A stretch of DNA of 64,000 nt from Pseudovirgaria hyperparasitica (GCF_010093815.1 NW_022985568.1:757822-821821), one strand, 5' to 3'. Numbered from the stretch's first letter, positions 23,767-36,094 are shown. The notes: generated by a model not told the origin, from the letters alone. Made by a program: numbers and translations.

Positions 23767-24279
23767 CCTGTTTTGTGGCTATATTAGCGCTGATTGCGGA
23801 AACGACAACAAAGATGAGACCAATGTACGTCCACGTCCAGGACCCTATCTACTAGAGGTTAGAAAGTAGAGAGCTTACGGTGAGTAAGACATTGAACCGA
23901 ATCGCTGTTAATGTAGAATATAGCTCACGAGAGCACATGACAGATAAATCGCATTTTGATTCCACTCAACCTCATGTAGTAAGGTTGGGTCACTGTTGAA
24001 CCATCCCAATTGAAGGACTTTATGTTGTACTCGACCTCTTTCAGGTGAAATCCTGCTTATTATGTAAGATAGACTCTGCCAGACTAGGATTAGCGCATAT
24101 TAGCGCTCTCATTGAACCTTACCCCTCCAAAGCCACAACTCAAGAGCCCTCTTGAGAAACCGACCACTCTTTCTCTCATACTCCAACCCAAAGCCTTTCC
24201 TTCCTACCAACTCCAAGTCGCACAGGGCCTTTAATCGCCACCACTACATCGAAGAAAAGACAAAAGAACTCCCGCCAAT
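23767..24279. other. Divergent promoter region, hypothetical gene / eIF1A
   Basis: This interval separates the minus-strand ATG at 23766 from the plus-strand ATG at 24280. The last 150 bp are C/A/T-rich, as in leaders of highly expressed fungal genes. No specific element is identified. Confidence 0.45.
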
Positions 24280-24886
24280 ATGCCTAAGAATAAGGGAAAG
24301 GTACCATCTCATCGCCGCCGGAATACCCCGCTACATACAAGAAGCCCGGGCACCTAGGCTAATACACAGACTTTAGGGAGGTAAAAATCGAAGAAGGGGG
24401 AAGAACGAGAACGACAACGAGAAGCGCGAGCTGACCTTCAAGGAGGAAGGACAAGGTATGCCTTTGTTCTCTCCAAGTCGCCAACCACCTTGCTCGTGCG
24501 ACCACGTACTGACAGCTTTCTCCATAGAGTACGCTCAAGTCACCAAGATGCTCGGTAACGGCCGGCTCGAGGCACAGTGCTTCGATGGCACACGGCGCCT
24601 GGCCCATATTCGCGGCAAGCTGCGGAAGAAAGTTTGGATCAACCAGGGCGATATCATCTTGCTCTCGCTGCGCGACTATCAGGACGAAAAGGGTGATGTG
24701 ATTCTCAAGTACACGGCCGACGAAGCCCGAAGTCTGAAGGCATATGGCGAGCTTCCCGAGAATGCGAAGATCAACGAGACCGATACATACGGTGAACAAG
24801 GCGACGAGGGCATCGGCTTTGAGTTTGACGAGGACAGAGACGACGAGAGTGATTCTGACAAGGAGATTGATGTAGATGACATTTGA
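24280..24886 (+). CDS. TIF11: Translation initiation factor eIF1A
   Basis: There are three exons, 24280-24300 (21 nt), 24377-24455 and 24528-24886, with introns of 76 and 72 nt, giving 152 residues. The N-terminus [19 protein letters not shown] is the basic, disordered tail of eIF1A. The OB fold covers about residues 30-105 ([54 protein letters not shown]), and the acidic C-terminus ends [11 protein letters not shown], the eIF5B-binding DDI-type end. eIF1A binds the 40S A site, promotes scanning and start-codon recognition and docks eIF5B. The first donor (GTACCA) is weak but the reconstructed protein matches the family without gaps. Confidence 0.95.
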
Positions 24887-25296
24887 AAGGACTTTAATGG
24901 TGAACATATGGCTAGACAGGCTATATTATCCAGATTATGCATGCTTGGGCGTCTTGCGTACCGCATAGGGATCTTCACGTTGTCGTTGCATAGCACGAGG
25001 TGCCGTGCAGAGAAGGACAGAGCTAGTCGACAAAGGCTTTGCCGGCCACAGCGACCGCTTCTTTTGCAAACTGTTGAAAGATAGATTAAGAATGCACTGT
25101 TTGGAAGCCTACATACTCATGATCCAACGCAAGTTTGAACGATTAATGGGTCGTCTACTTTTTCGTCACTCGGGCGCCTAGATCGTCTTTCTAATGTTAC
25201 ATGATTTTAGCTATGCTAATCACCTGCTTGCTTCTGCGGCGTACCGACTATTCAATTGCCACCCAGAAAACCGCATAATAGCCCACTATCATTCAT
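24887..25296. other. Convergent 3' region between TIF11 and XPF
   Basis: This 410-bp spacer separates the stop codons of two genes that face each other. It carries both 3' UTRs; no coding signal is seen. Confidence 0.5.
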
Positions 25297-28184
25297 TCAT
25301 ACATCATACACGTTTCGATTGAAGAATCTAAAGATTTGCCTGCCCGCCTCCTTGCCAATCATCCTCGACAACGTCTCCTCTTCCATATTCGCCAGCTCCT
25401 GAATAGTTCCCACCTCCAACGTCAGCCGGGCCAAGTTCTTCGCTGTAACACCTGGCACAGCACGCAGCATATCCTGGGGTACCTGACTAAACATTCGGTT
25501 TTCCTCCGCAGCCTCGCCATGCTGCAGCCCAATCTGCACAGCTCGGATAGGATCCGGTTCGTCCTGTTGTTTCTTGAGCTCCTCGAAGATTTCTGCAGTC
25601 TGGTATGGCGAGCTACTCCACACAATCCGCAGTCTCGGGAATGCGATAGTAAGCAGGACTAGTTTGCTTTGCACGTCGGAGGCGTAAGTAGTGCTTGTAG
25701 AGCTCAAGTCGGCGAAAGGCTCGAGTGTGAAAGACTTGTTCTGGTTGAATTCGATGAGCAACATTGGGTTCTTGTAGTACTGTAGCATGGTCTCGGCTTG
25801 GTTGTAGAGACGACCGTTGTTCAAGGAAGAGATCAGATCGCCGATAGACTTGCGCTCGATGGCGATGTTAGGAGTGAGGACGTAGTCGCCGACTGTCAGC
25901 ATGCATGGGATGACAATCATGTTGCGGGCGTGAAGGAGCGAAGGGAGGGAAGAGCGAAATTCTCGGACGTCGACCACGACGCGCGGAGGGGAGGCTGTCG
26001 CGGCGAGACGTCCTCCGCCTGCAATACGTGTGTTGATAGTTCGTAGGAACTGCTCCTGGGGGTCCGTGATGGAGTTGGAGTCTAAGGTCAGGGCCATAGT
26101 TCCTCTTTCACGGATGAGCTTCGTAAAAGCGTCCTTCTCCTTTCTGACGGCGCTGAGATAGCGTTGCTCCTCGACGGAGTTCCCATAGTACATAAAGTAG
26201 ACTCGAACGCTCCGGTCGCTGTGAGAGCTGCGATATACTTCAACTCGGCGGATGAAGGCAGCATCTGGTTCATACATGATAATGTAGCGTGGCTTCGTTT
26301 CTTCTAGAACATGCTCATCCATGTCACCATCATAAGGATGCACGACGATCAGTTCACTCATATCGAACATTTCGAAGTAGCTTTCCATGTCTTCTAGGGG
26401 GTCCGCACCAATCTCAATTTTTTGTGCGGTCTCGATATCGGTTGGTGCAAGTTCAGAGAGTAGGCTAGCAATATGGGTATCTTTGTCGCCAGCTGTATAG
26501 CCAATATCATTCCGTCCTGGGCCTGCAGCACCGCCACCCCTTATACGGCGTCTTTTATTTGGGGGAGCTTTGCCTTTGTTCTGTAGCGCTCGCTGCTCCG
26601 TTGAGCCATTGCTATTTATTGACTTCTGGTGCTCTGAAAACAAAGTCGCCCGTACAGTCGTGAAATCGCGCCTCCAATTTAGGTAGTTACGAAGTTTGCG
26701 TCGCATCATGAAAGTCCCTGAAGGTCCCCTCGGTTCTTCCGGAACGTCATTGCCTGCCCCTTCTGTCTTGTCTGTCGGTACAACATGCATTGTCTGAAGA
26801 TACTCTCGTATTTGGCGACAAGTGTCTTGATCTCCGCACATGACAAGTATAGCACCGCTCGATCCGTCTTGAATCGTTGGGTTGAAATATACATCTTGCT
26901 CTATCTCCTGTAGTATCTCGGCAAGGAGGTCCCACTTTGGAAGTTCTTCAAGTACTGGCCTGAGGGCATCACTACGGCCTCGATCTATGTCTACATTCTT
27001 AACATCTCCTGTGTATACGCGCCGCTTGGCTATGTCAAAAATGGTATGTGCAGCATCGAGGAATAGCCATGGTGACTGGTTTTGTCTTGTAGATCCGGGA
27101 GGTGGCGAGGAAGCCGCACGAACTGTATCGAGGTATCTATTGAAGGTGACAGCATCATAAGTCAAGAGGGCACTATAGGCACGTTAGGGAACTTTGAGTC
27201 TACAAGTGGGTATACCAACTCACTGAAGGATATTTCGAAGCAAGGTCAGATCACGGACTATTTGCCTTGTTTTGAAACTGGTTCGGTGCCATACTGGGTC
27301 TAATTGTCTCCTTACGATCTGGTCAAAGTTCCTATGGAGAGCGCTGTCTAGATTCCAGTCGTCCATCTCCAGGCCTGAATTGTTCTTCTTCAACTCTGTT
27401 ATGCTCACTTCGACACACTCGAGGACTGCGTTCTGTATAGCGCGCATTCCTTCCGTCATAGGGACTTCGAGCTCAATAACTTCTGCCTTTCGTCGTCCTT
27501 CTAGAGATTCTGCTACTGTGAGGTGGAATCGTGGGTATAGGGAGGGCTTCCGGAGGAACAGATTCCGCATCATATTTGCCAAGGGGGAAAAGCCAGTTGT
27601 GAATGGCTCGGGTGCATCTGAAAAGGCCTTCAAGAAGCCTGCCTTGTTCTTCTGTCGATATATACGCAGTATAAAAGCTTCAAGGGAGGTCGCCATGACC
27701 TTCTCAGCATGTAATACCACAGCCCCAGTTATAGTCGCAGGATCGAGTAGACCAGAGAGGAGATCCACAATCAGAATCCGTGACGTGACGCTGAATATTC
27801 CTCCACCGGAGTACATTTTTTCCCGCGTTGCAACACTCATCAGGTCTGTGTTCACAAGGTTCAGTCCCCTGCATTTGGGTGCCACGCTGACAGTGGCATG
27901 CTCAGCTAGAGCTTCACCAATCCAACCATTTTCACGATCGTCGGCTCCGATGAGCAGCACGAGGTTGTGGCCGGCAGCGTCGTAGGAGTGTAAAAGGTTG
28001 GTGACGATGCGCAGTAGGCCTAGCCCTCGCGCGATGATGACAAGCTCATCATCTTGGTGAAGTTCTTTGAAGATGTCCTGCTGGTAGGCCTACGATTTTA
28101 TCAGGTACACATTCCGATTTCCAGTATCCATATGCTTACCAACGGCAGCGAAAGTTTCACCGGGGCCTTCTCATTGTCAGGCAT
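25297..28184 (-). CDS. XPF/Rad1-type DNA repair endonuclease
   Basis: There are three exons: 28184-28140, 28089-27224 and 27172-25297, with introns of 50 and 51 nt, giving 928 residues. The N-terminal two thirds are the inactivated SF2 helicase-like region, beginning AYQQDIFKELHQDDELVIIARG and continuing through VPMTEGMRAIQNAVLECVEVS. The ERCC4 nuclease domain lies at about 700-830 with the catalytic ERKSIGD motif at 743-749 and GDYVL just before it. A tandem helix-hairpin-helix follows at about 860-925 (VPGVTAKNLARL, MIGKEAGRQIFRFF). XPF orthologues (yeast Rad1, S. pombe Rad16) pair with ERCC1/Rad10 through this HhH and cut the 5' side of bulky lesions and 3' flaps in excision repair and single-strand annealing. 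All key nuclease residues are present. The splice model closes exactly and gives LRNILHALLTYDAVTF over the last junction. Confidence 0.95.
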
Positions 28185-29691
28185 TTGGCACGATCACGCG
28201 CCGAGGGAAGAAGATTACTAAGATCTAGGCACGATTGAAATTGGGCAAGACTAGGACGTCCTATCCTAGGAGCACCGAATTGCTCTACATCTGACAAGAG
28301 AGTGCTGTCATAATCGATCGCGATCTGTGCATACCAAAGGTATTACAGGATGAATTGCCTTGTTGCCTGGGGCATACACTAGACTTCATCGGGCACTAGC
28401 TCACTAGAATGCGGGGAAATGGTACAGCGAAATAAAGCTCGATGAACAGCATGTTTGTTTCTGATATACGGAGGACAATAGGATATATACAAAGACTCTA
28501 GATAAATTGGAGGATCCGTTCATTTGCTGTAGACCTGCCAGTGTCCAGTTAACTATGGTCTGTCTCATGCTCCGAGATACTATTCAGGTAAATGGCACTA
28601 TCAGAGATCCATCCATAGCCACAGCGATAGCCACATGGCCCACGAACTGGCATCCGAGTGGCTATGGAATCAATGGATAATCAACAGGTAACTCGCGAAT
28701 GCACGTCACAGATGACGGCTTGCAGTGTTGCCGAGACTCACTTCAGGCAATCACCAACACTAATCCTTAAGATACGTATGCGCCTGCGTACTATGTATAC
28801 ATCTAGATGCGACGCTGATCAAGACTGACCTGCAAAAGAGGCCTGCGCCATGGACAGCCAAGAGGGGCTCGAAGGGAGCAATCCGGACTTTGTATTGTTT
28901 CATATGACAATGTTGAACAATAATATAATGGCATCGTGGTCGGAAATATTGGAATGTTCCGTGACCCAAAGGTCTACGCCGCGGTCGCTTGTGGTGATTA
29001 TTAGAAGTAATCAGTACAACGCAGAGGGATATCCATTACTATTATCCATTGTAGCTGGACGTAGGTACATGGATACCTAATTAACCTAAACGTCCAACAG
29101 TCCAACAGTCCCGTAGCTGCACAGTGACCTCATCCGCCCTCTCCAGATCTTTTTTTCCTCTTCCCATGGTTCTAAAGGCCGTAGCTAGCTTCTTACATCT
29201 TCCGTCCCGGTCTAAATTGTCCTTTGACTGACGTGCCTAATACCAGGTACCTACTATATACCTACTACCCAGTCTCTTCTTCTCTGGTTTTTCTTTGCTC
29301 TTTTCGTCTCCTCACGTCTGTGCTGAGCGACAGCGACATCGACATCGACAGCGATACCGACAACGTCTGCTCGTGCCAACAAGCTCTGCCTATTGCCCAG
29401 GCCTCATCTCTATCATTATCATTATTATCACAATGAATCTGCCATCCCTGTTCTAATTGCCCGCTCTCAACGTTTTATCGCTTTGTACTCCCAACTGCAG
29501 TCTAACCTTATCTCAACCACCTACGCTCTTGGCCGCAACTCCGACTTCGACCTCGTACCGTCCCACGTCGCACGCGTACCTCTTGCTGTCAAAGTCGTGT
29601 CGACGTCTTCATTGTCGACTCTGTGTGTTGTACCCTGCTTCTTGTCATTTCTTTCTGTCTTCTACGCTTCATTCACTGGCTTCCCTTCACC
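28185..29691. other. Divergent intergenic region, XPF / kinase-like gene
   Basis: This 1.5-kb spacer has a pyrimidine-rich tract in its last 500 bp (29,110-29,690) that looks like the leader of the downstream kinase gene. A perfect 10-bp inverted repeat lies at 28613-28622 / 28658-28667. Open frames in the leader are low-complexity Ser/Leu-rich and I do not call them genes. Confidence 0.5.
28613..28667. repeat. 10-bp inverted repeat (hairpin-capable)
   Basis: CCATAGCCAC at 28613-28622 and its exact reverse complement at 28658-28667 enclose a 35-bp loop. A third, direct partial copy (GATAGCCAC) lies in between. It is in noncoding DNA; function unknown, could be a paired factor-binding site or chance. 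Confidence 0.35.
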
Positions 29692-30990
29692 ATGGCTTTC
29701 CTCGTGTCTTTCGATGACTCCGACTCGGACTCTACACCTGATGAGCACATACCTCCCAATTCTACTTCCAACCCTTCCGATAGCATGTCTCCCCAATCGA
29801 ATCTTGTTCACAGACAGTCAAGGCCTCTTCCTTTGCAGGTATCGCAACCTGTACCTTCTCCAAAGACAGCTGCTCTGGACACACCTCCTACGACACCTCT
29901 GTCGGACAGCATGCGAACGGTATCGATACCAGAAACCTCGCGTGCTTCTAGTGATATGTCTCGCCGTTCCGTCGATTTCACGATGAACGATTCTCGGCAT
30001 TCTCCCCTGCAATTCGACTTCTCGGCCACAGACTACACCGTCTCTACCACAAAGGTTCTCGGCGAAGGTCTATGGAGTAACGTCTATCTGGCACAACCGA
30101 CCCCTGCCCGGTCAAAGAGCTCCCGTGAAGTACTCACACCACCTTTGACACCTATCAAGAGTCGCTCACGACCCGACCCAAATGTTACGTCGGTCCCGAC
30201 TGCCTATGCGATCAAGACGCCAACCTCACGCTCTGCCCGAAATGTACTTACGGCAGAAGCGCGAGTTTTGAGCTATGTCACCGCCATTCCTGAAGTTTCA
30301 TCCTTCGTAGTCCCTTTTTACGGTCAGGACACCCGGAATGGTGCCCTCGTTCTCGCCGCCATGCCAGAGACGCTCGAAATGTTCATCGACTCCAAGCTGA
30401 ATCGCTTATCAGAATCAGATCGTTCCAAGTACTTGGCGATGATTTTTCCTTCCTTTGCACTGCGCATGGTCAAAGGCATGGAGTCACTGCACTCCGTTGG
30501 AGTAGTGCACGCCGATCTCAAACCTTCAAACATTTTATTACAGACGAACACCCATGGTCCTCCGAAGCCGTTCTATGCCGACTTCTCCTCCTCAGTACCG
30601 CCGCCCCACCTTCAAATTGTCAATGAGAAGACGGCCACATCGCTTGGTGGTGGAACTTGGGATTTCCTTTCTCCTATCCTACTTAAAGAAGACATCAATC
30701 CAACTCCACGAACGGACATCCATGCACTGGTCATTTCATTCTTGTTTCTTATATTTGGTGCTTCGCCCTTCGACTCCGTTGGCAGCAATGTCTTCCTACG
30801 CAGAGAGATGGTCAAGCAGAATCAGGCCATCAACGCCGGTTTGAATAGTACGCAGAACTTCAGGCGCCTGCAGAGTCTGCAGAAGTCTTTTGATTGGGAT
30901 GTAACGTGCTGGTTGGAAAAGGGGCTTGGAACCAAAGACATCAATCTCAAGGCTTGGACAGAAGAGCTCGAGAACAGACTTTGCCGTTAG
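29692..30990 (+). CDS. Divergent protein kinase
   Basis: This single exon encodes 432 residues, with the start at the first ATG of the frame (29692). An N-terminal disordered Ser/Pro region of about 110 residues precedes the kinase fold. Motifs are a Gly-loop LGEGLWSNVY (123-132), the VAIK lysine in AYAIKTP (K175), a helix-C glutamate in EAR (E189), catalytic loop HADLKPSNILL (273-283), a DFG-equivalent DFS at 297-299 and GTWDFLSP in place of the APE region. So the ion-pair Lys/Glu, catalytic Asp275, Lys277, Asn280 and metal Asp297 are present, while HRD has become HAD and DFG is DFS. It may be active but probably lacks regulation by activation-loop phosphorylation. The nearest named family is not clear to me. 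Confidence 0.8.
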   Translation: MAFLVSFDDSDSDSTPDEHIPPNSTSNPSDSMSPQSNLVHRQSRPLPLQVSQPVPSPKTAALDTPPTTPLSDSMRTVSIPETSRASSDMSRRSVDFTMNDSRHSPLQFDFSATDYTVSTTKVLGEGLWSNVYLAQPTPARSKSSREVLTPPLTPIKSRSRPDPNVTSVPTAYAIKTPTSRSARNVLTAEARVLSYVTAIPEVSSFVVPFYGQDTRNGALVLAAMPETLEMFIDSKLNRLSESDRSKYLAMIFPSFALRMVKGMESLHSVGVVHADLKPSNILLQTNTHGPPKPFYADFSSSVPPPHLQIVNEKTATSLGGGTWDFLSPILLKEDINPTPRTDIHALVISFLFLIFGASPFDSVGSNVFLRREMVKQNQAINAGLNSTQNFRRLQSLQKSFDWDVTCWLEKGLGTKDINLKAWTEELENRLCR

Positions 30991-32566
30991 CTACCGCGCA
31001 TGAACCGCAATTACGAGAGATGAAAGTACGACAAGAGACAGGCAGTACAATTTCTTTACACGTTCGTTTTATACCCTCATCGCATGGCTTTCTCTGGCGT
31101 CCTCGGCATCCTTTGGCTATAGTATGCTACACACTTGTTTTCATTAGTCTTCCCTGTCTGTTTATTTGATCTTACATGGCGTCATATTTCACAACGCAGC
31201 GATACGGGCGCAAAAACAATACGCCCTGCGCCATGTACTACGCAGGTCGCATAGATCTATAGACAACCTTATCAGCATATACTATATTAGACGCATCAGA
31301 CGATCTCTCGATCTGTATCAATACAGCCAAATTCGCGCATGAGCGCATAACTTTTTTCTCTTGAACCCTCGCTCCATGCATTAGTGCGGACCCGTCGTGG
31401 CGTCTGTATCGCTACTTCGGTAATGTTAGCCGCAGCAGGAACATTGTGCTTGTTAGGTCGAATCAGTGAAAACCCAGACCCATGTGGCAGCTTCGCCAGA
31501 GTCTATCTTATTCGCTTCAGAAATGCTAAGTCAGACAATAGACTCGGAGACTCTTGAATATTAGTGTGACTGTAATTGCAGCTTTGCAGCATGAAATTGT
31601 CGCACACAAAACATGTCGATTGATGTGCCTGTTCGTTGTAGGCTTTGGGGCTCAAGCCATTGGTGACTTCGCTTTCTAACAGATACAAAAGCGTTTCACG
31701 CTCTCTGCAAAACACAATTTTCATGTATGTTACCCTAGGTATTGTAGTAATGTATTCTTGGGGTATAATTAGCACTTCTAGTCACAAGACTTTGGATCTC
31801 ATAACGGCTAGAAAGTCTAAGTATACCAGAATTCTTACGGCCTACTCTTGTAACGCCGGTTGTTGTGCAAGAAATCACTCATTAGACAGTCTCAAAAAGA
31901 GGGAGCAAAGCTATAGTAAACTATATACCTTACTAAATAGGTCGGCGACTACTTGATATCCTCGTAAACATTGAATATATAAAGAGATATACCCTCAATA
32001 CTGGATATCTAATTAGTAACTTTACAACCTACCTGCTCCAGTCTTCAACACTGGTTTGCAAACCTATAGACCATGATAGTGGATTTACTCCTAAAGGCAG
32101 GGAGCTCGTCTTCTTCAGTCTCTTCAGCATGATGGGCAAAATGGGTGCTTTCATTGACCCTCTCATAAGAAGTGCGATCATCAATGATACGGCAATAAGT
32201 CGTCGCCATTTAAGTTGCTCTTCGTTCTTAGCATATCAGCTGCCATCTGGCTATACTTTTACGTCAATCTCCAGCAGAGCCGTATTGAGCAAGCCAGATT
32301 TTCTGAGCGGGAAGATGTTCTGAAGGGAACGCTAATGAATTCAAAAGCATGTAAATGACAAGCATCAGCAGTCAGAAATCATAACATGAGACTACTCTAT
32401 GCTAGGTCTAAAAAGTGAGTCCTGTACTGGACTGCCTAAGGCAGCCATACATTTCATGACGTCAATAAATTGCACTACGAATCTAGGGGCACCAGGGCTT
32501 AATGCGTGAAGCGGTGAGCAGCACTTTCATTGTAGAGGTACAACACCAAACTTTGACATAAATCTC
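30991..32566. other. Intergenic, no supported gene
   Basis: This 1.6 kb has only short frames on both strands (for example 31503-31775, minus strand, 90 codons, no motif). Nothing else noted. Confidence 0.45.
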
Positions 32567-33715
32567 ATGGCGTCAATAGTGAAGCAGAAAATACGCGACT
32601 CTATCAAAGAGTCTAGTTCTGAGCAACCAGACTCGGGACTGCAGAATAAATACCTCCTTTCAGTATCAGCTGGTCCTTCGTACGAACCAAGTACCCACAA
32701 ACGCGTCCTTGTCAATGACCCTCATGAGGCATGTACTTTCTCAAATGAATTCATGACTGTAAAAGTTAAGGTTCGCATCAGGGATTATCATGGCCTACCA
32801 ACGGGGTCACCCACTACTTCGACTTACTTTGACGATAAGTCACACACCAAAGACATGTATAGCGTTGGGTTCTCATTTGTCCCGAAAATGGATCTCAGCA
32901 CCACTGATATTGTGTGGGGTAACGACTTCGACCACCCGGTGCGCGATCGTCTTCCACCAGGCTTCAATACGGCTTTCAGGATAGTCAAGGAGTTCATCGA
33001 CCCAGGCCTGAGCTGCGATGCTTATGCCGACAAGCCATGGCTCTACGGACCGGCGCTTTCTTGTTGGTTCCGCTTCCGTATTGGCGAAGTGCAACATACT
33101 CTAAATGAAAGCCCATTTCCATGCGCCGACGAATCACATCCGCTCGAAGAGGGTGCGGATGGCACGGGAACTGATACTCGCAGCGCAGCCGGTATGCCAG
33201 AAGACTCCGAGAAACGCAGAAAATTTTTCCTCGACGCCAGGAACCGCGACAAACTCACCTTCGAAAAGGACCGTGTCTACCAGGGTGATTTCTTTAACCC
33301 TTATTTAGACTTTTCCAAATTCGCGTTGCGCCTGCCAGGCTTCTCGTTGGGCGTGCTGAGGTATATTGACGATAAGAGTCACACGCTACGGTACACGTGT
33401 AAAAACAACAAAACCGGGGATGTGTATTTCGTCGTCATCTTCAAGCTCTTGTTCGGGGAAGAATTGAGACGGGCATTGGAGAGTGATAGGGTCCCCAGCC
33501 ATGTGGAGGACTGTGGTACCAGGGGCCACGAAGATAACCAGGAGGATAGCCAGGATCATAACCAGGAGGAACATGACTCTAGATATCAGTGCGTGCAGGA
33601 GGGCACAACACGAACATCGGTACAGGATACAAGCCATGATGAGATCAAAGAAGCGCTAGAGAAGACGTGCACATCTGACTACACAGAACAAAAGACGAGT
33701 ATATTTGATATTTAA
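32567..33715 (+). CDS. UPF0590/DUF1769 family protein
   Basis: This single exon encodes 382 residues with ATG at 32567. The sequence contains the family-type stretches NKYLLSVSAGPSYEPSTHKRVLVN near the N-terminus, VKVKVRIRDYHGLP, YSVGFSFVPK, WGNDFDHPVRDRLPPGFNTA, and DPGLSCDAYADKPWLYGPAL followed by FRFRIGE. The C-terminal 60 residues are hydrophilic and probably disordered (EDNQEDSQDHNQEEHDS). DUF1769 proteins (S. pombe Meu27 and relatives) are fungal beta-rich cytosolic proteins without a defined reaction. The assignment rests on my recognition of the conserved stretches rather than on a search. Confidence 0.75.
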   Translation: MASIVKQKIRDSIKESSSEQPDSGLQNKYLLSVSAGPSYEPSTHKRVLVNDPHEACTFSNEFMTVKVKVRIRDYHGLPTGSPTTSTYFDDKSHTKDMYSVGFSFVPKMDLSTTDIVWGNDFDHPVRDRLPPGFNTAFRIVKEFIDPGLSCDAYADKPWLYGPALSCWFRFRIGEVQHTLNESPFPCADESHPLEEGADGTGTDTRSAAGMPEDSEKRRKFFLDARNRDKLTFEKDRVYQGDFFNPYLDFSKFALRLPGFSLGVLRYIDDKSHTLRYTCKNNKTGDVYFVVIFKLLFGEELRRALESDRVPSHVEDCGTRGHEDNQEDSQDHNQEEHDSRYQCVQEGTTRTSVQDTSHDEIKEALEKTCTSDYTEQKTSIFDI

Positions 33716-35239
33716 TTTATAATAGACAGTACACTAGTGTGTTCTAATATGGTCTACATTAAGGGACTCTACTCCTATTTAGTGTTAGCAGTTAGCGTTT
33801 CTGTATATGAGAGCATACTATAATTGATTTTGTACAGCTACAATTTTAGTATAGGTAATCAAGGGGTAATCTGGCCCCTAAGTACTTTGAGTACCTATGG
33901 AGACAGCATGCCCATCAAAACTTAATCAATATCTATCCTATCCGGACGAGGTATAAACTTGCTCTAAAAACACCGCGGCAACCGTAATTTGGACTCCCAG
34001 TCGTCATCAATCCATGCCTTTGGTTTCGCAGAGCTATTCGGGGCATTCAATAGCTAAAATATATCAACAACTCTGCATTTGGGTAACTCAGCAAAGCATA
34101 CTCATGAATGCATATGCCTTTTATGACGAAGGCATGTGGTTTTTGAGGCTAGATAGTGTGGGAGAAACGCAGAGTCGCCACATGCATGAGCTCGTTCTCA
34201 AGTAGACTGGCATGCATCGAGATACCACTACGAAGTGCAAGGTTGAACGATCTCCGCCTACCGCTGCTTTATGCAGTGCCGGAAGAGATTTGAGCACCTG
34301 GCCATTAAAGAAGAGCCAGGGTGGCTGCACAACACTTAATATTTTGTGGCCAAACCTCACGGAATGTCAGTTCGAGGACCTCATGAGCTCGGGTAGGGGC
34401 TGTCTAAGACCTAGTGCCGACTTCATGGACTGTTTGACCATCTGTCGAGACGCAAATGGTGTCCTTTTCTTAGCGAATCGAGGCTGAAACGAACAGCTTT
34501 TGATGAGAAAGTTTTTTTATACAGAATAAGACTGTTCACTGGAACTCCCATGCCAATATGGCTTTGACGGCACGTTGAAGCCATCTTATTCAACAGCACA
34601 CTGCCCATCAAGGGCTCGACTGACTCGATTACCTCGATTGGTTCAAGTCTAAAATAGACCTATTGAAACATTTACTTACCAGCTTCATAGCTTAAAAGTC
34701 CAAAGCATCGAGCTAGTAATCCCCTCGAAACTCCATCATAGCGCATCATCTAGCATTTTGTAGCAAGCCGCTCTATGATTCACAATGCAGTTCTCCAAAA
34801 CAGTCATCCCCCCTCCTTGTCCTCTGCACCTTCCCTACTAGGGCTCTCACACAATTGACACGAATACCATCGTCTCTGACACCACAAACCCTTGTCCGGA
34901 AGCCGACCACACTGCAAGCAAAATGAATCTCAACGCGGATTTTTGCATTGCTTGTAAGAGAAGCATTGCTGCAGGAAAGGCAATGTGAGGTGACTGATAA
35001 AGTCCCCACTGCAAAAGCAGCGTGCGAGTTAGCAGTGGATTTGACATTGGCGAACAATGACGAGGGACAGAAGATCTGGATGCATCTGAAATGGGACACT
35101 TTGGAGAGAGCAGATAAGATCGTCGCTGTGGGGGTGTGCTTGACCCACTGAACGATTTATAATCCTTTTCAATATTGTAACAGCATCTCTCACGTCTTGG
35201 TCATAGCGTTCAATGTTCATGATTTTGACTTGTAAAACT
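33716..35239. other. Intergenic, no supported gene
   Basis: Several short plus-strand frames (34014-34205, 34212-34487, 34948-35151) follow each other but do not join by plausible introns into one protein. A short ATG frame at 34922 contains a CxxC pair but stops after 22 codons. Confidence 0.45.
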
Positions 35240-36094
35240 TTATGACTTTCTCTCTAGCTGCTGTTCCAGCTCTGTTAAACGCGCCACCAGCTTCTTCCGC
35301 AGAGTATCGGGGAGCCCAAATCTATAGTCGTGTTAATATTGCCCCTACACGACACTTATGTGTACTCACATGCCCTCGTTGGTTACCATCCGATATGTCC
35401 CACTTGATTGGTACCTCCCTGTCCCATCCACGAACTCTCCAGTTCCATCAACCTCTAAGCTTCCAAATATATCTTCTGGCCACGCCACTCGACCAAAATC
35501 AGGCGGGTTGCGCATGTCACTCACGTGCACGAAGCCTCCTCTACCCGCGCCGCCGATGCCACCTTGATTACTTGCACCACCTGCACCGCCACTATCACTT
35601 CCATTCCTGCCTGTCTTCCCTGGCCCCCTCATGTTCTCATGCCGTTGCTGGGAAGCGCGACTCCTTGAAAACAGCATGCCGCCTTTGCCAAGCGCGGACC
35701 CAGCTTGAGATGCGAACATTGCGGCTTGAGACCGAACGACAGGGTCTTCTGTAGCATGAGCGGCGAGGACCTCATGGATTATGGGAAAGACGTCTGGATT
35801 TTCGGTAAATGTTGAAGGTGTGGGACGTGCGGATGTGCAATGGCCGAGGGCAAGGGATGGCGTTGGGGGGTTCGTGGGAAGGAGCGTTAGGAGATTTGTA
35901 GAGTTTGATAGGGGAAACACAAACTGTGCTGCTGGATCAGTGGTTGTGTTGGAGATGAGAACGGTACGTGATGAAGGAGAACTCACGATATATGGGTTGT
36001 CTTGAAGTTTTGTAGGTGAGCTAGAGTATCGGGCTCGGAACGAAGAAGTCCGTATAGTGGCCACAATGGGCCGCAGTATGCTGCGCTGAATCAT
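35240..36094 (-). CDS. Hypothetical, probably mitochondrial protein
   Basis: Exons 36094-35370 and 35321-35240 are joined by a 48-nt intron (GTGAGT...TAG), giving 268 residues. The N-terminus (MIQRSILRPIVATIRTSSFRA) is Arg/Ser/Ile-rich with no acid, like a mitochondrial presequence. A Pro/Thr-rich middle and a Gly/Ser-rich linker (about 165-195) lead to a conserved-looking C-terminus with WPEDIFGSLEVDGTG, then GIFGLPDTLRKKLVARL created by the splice and ending LEQQLERKS, a short amphipathic helix. Without the second exon the protein would stop at the intron. I do not recognise a named family. Confidence 0.7.

Noticed and set aside
29393-29986. 197-codon + strand frame overlapping the kinase gene
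   Set aside because: Ser/Leu-rich leader sequence in another frame; the kinase frame starting at 29692 explains the overlap.
34014-34487. Two consecutive + strand frames of 63 and 91 codons
   Set aside because: They do not join through a plausible intron and neither shows recognisable motifs.
34922-34990. Short ATG frame with FCIACKRSIAAGKAM, resembling the start of an ECL1-like zinc-binding protein
   Set aside because: It stops after 22 codons and no downstream exon restores a second cysteine pair; the candidate donor GTGAGG leads to stops with each nearby acceptor.
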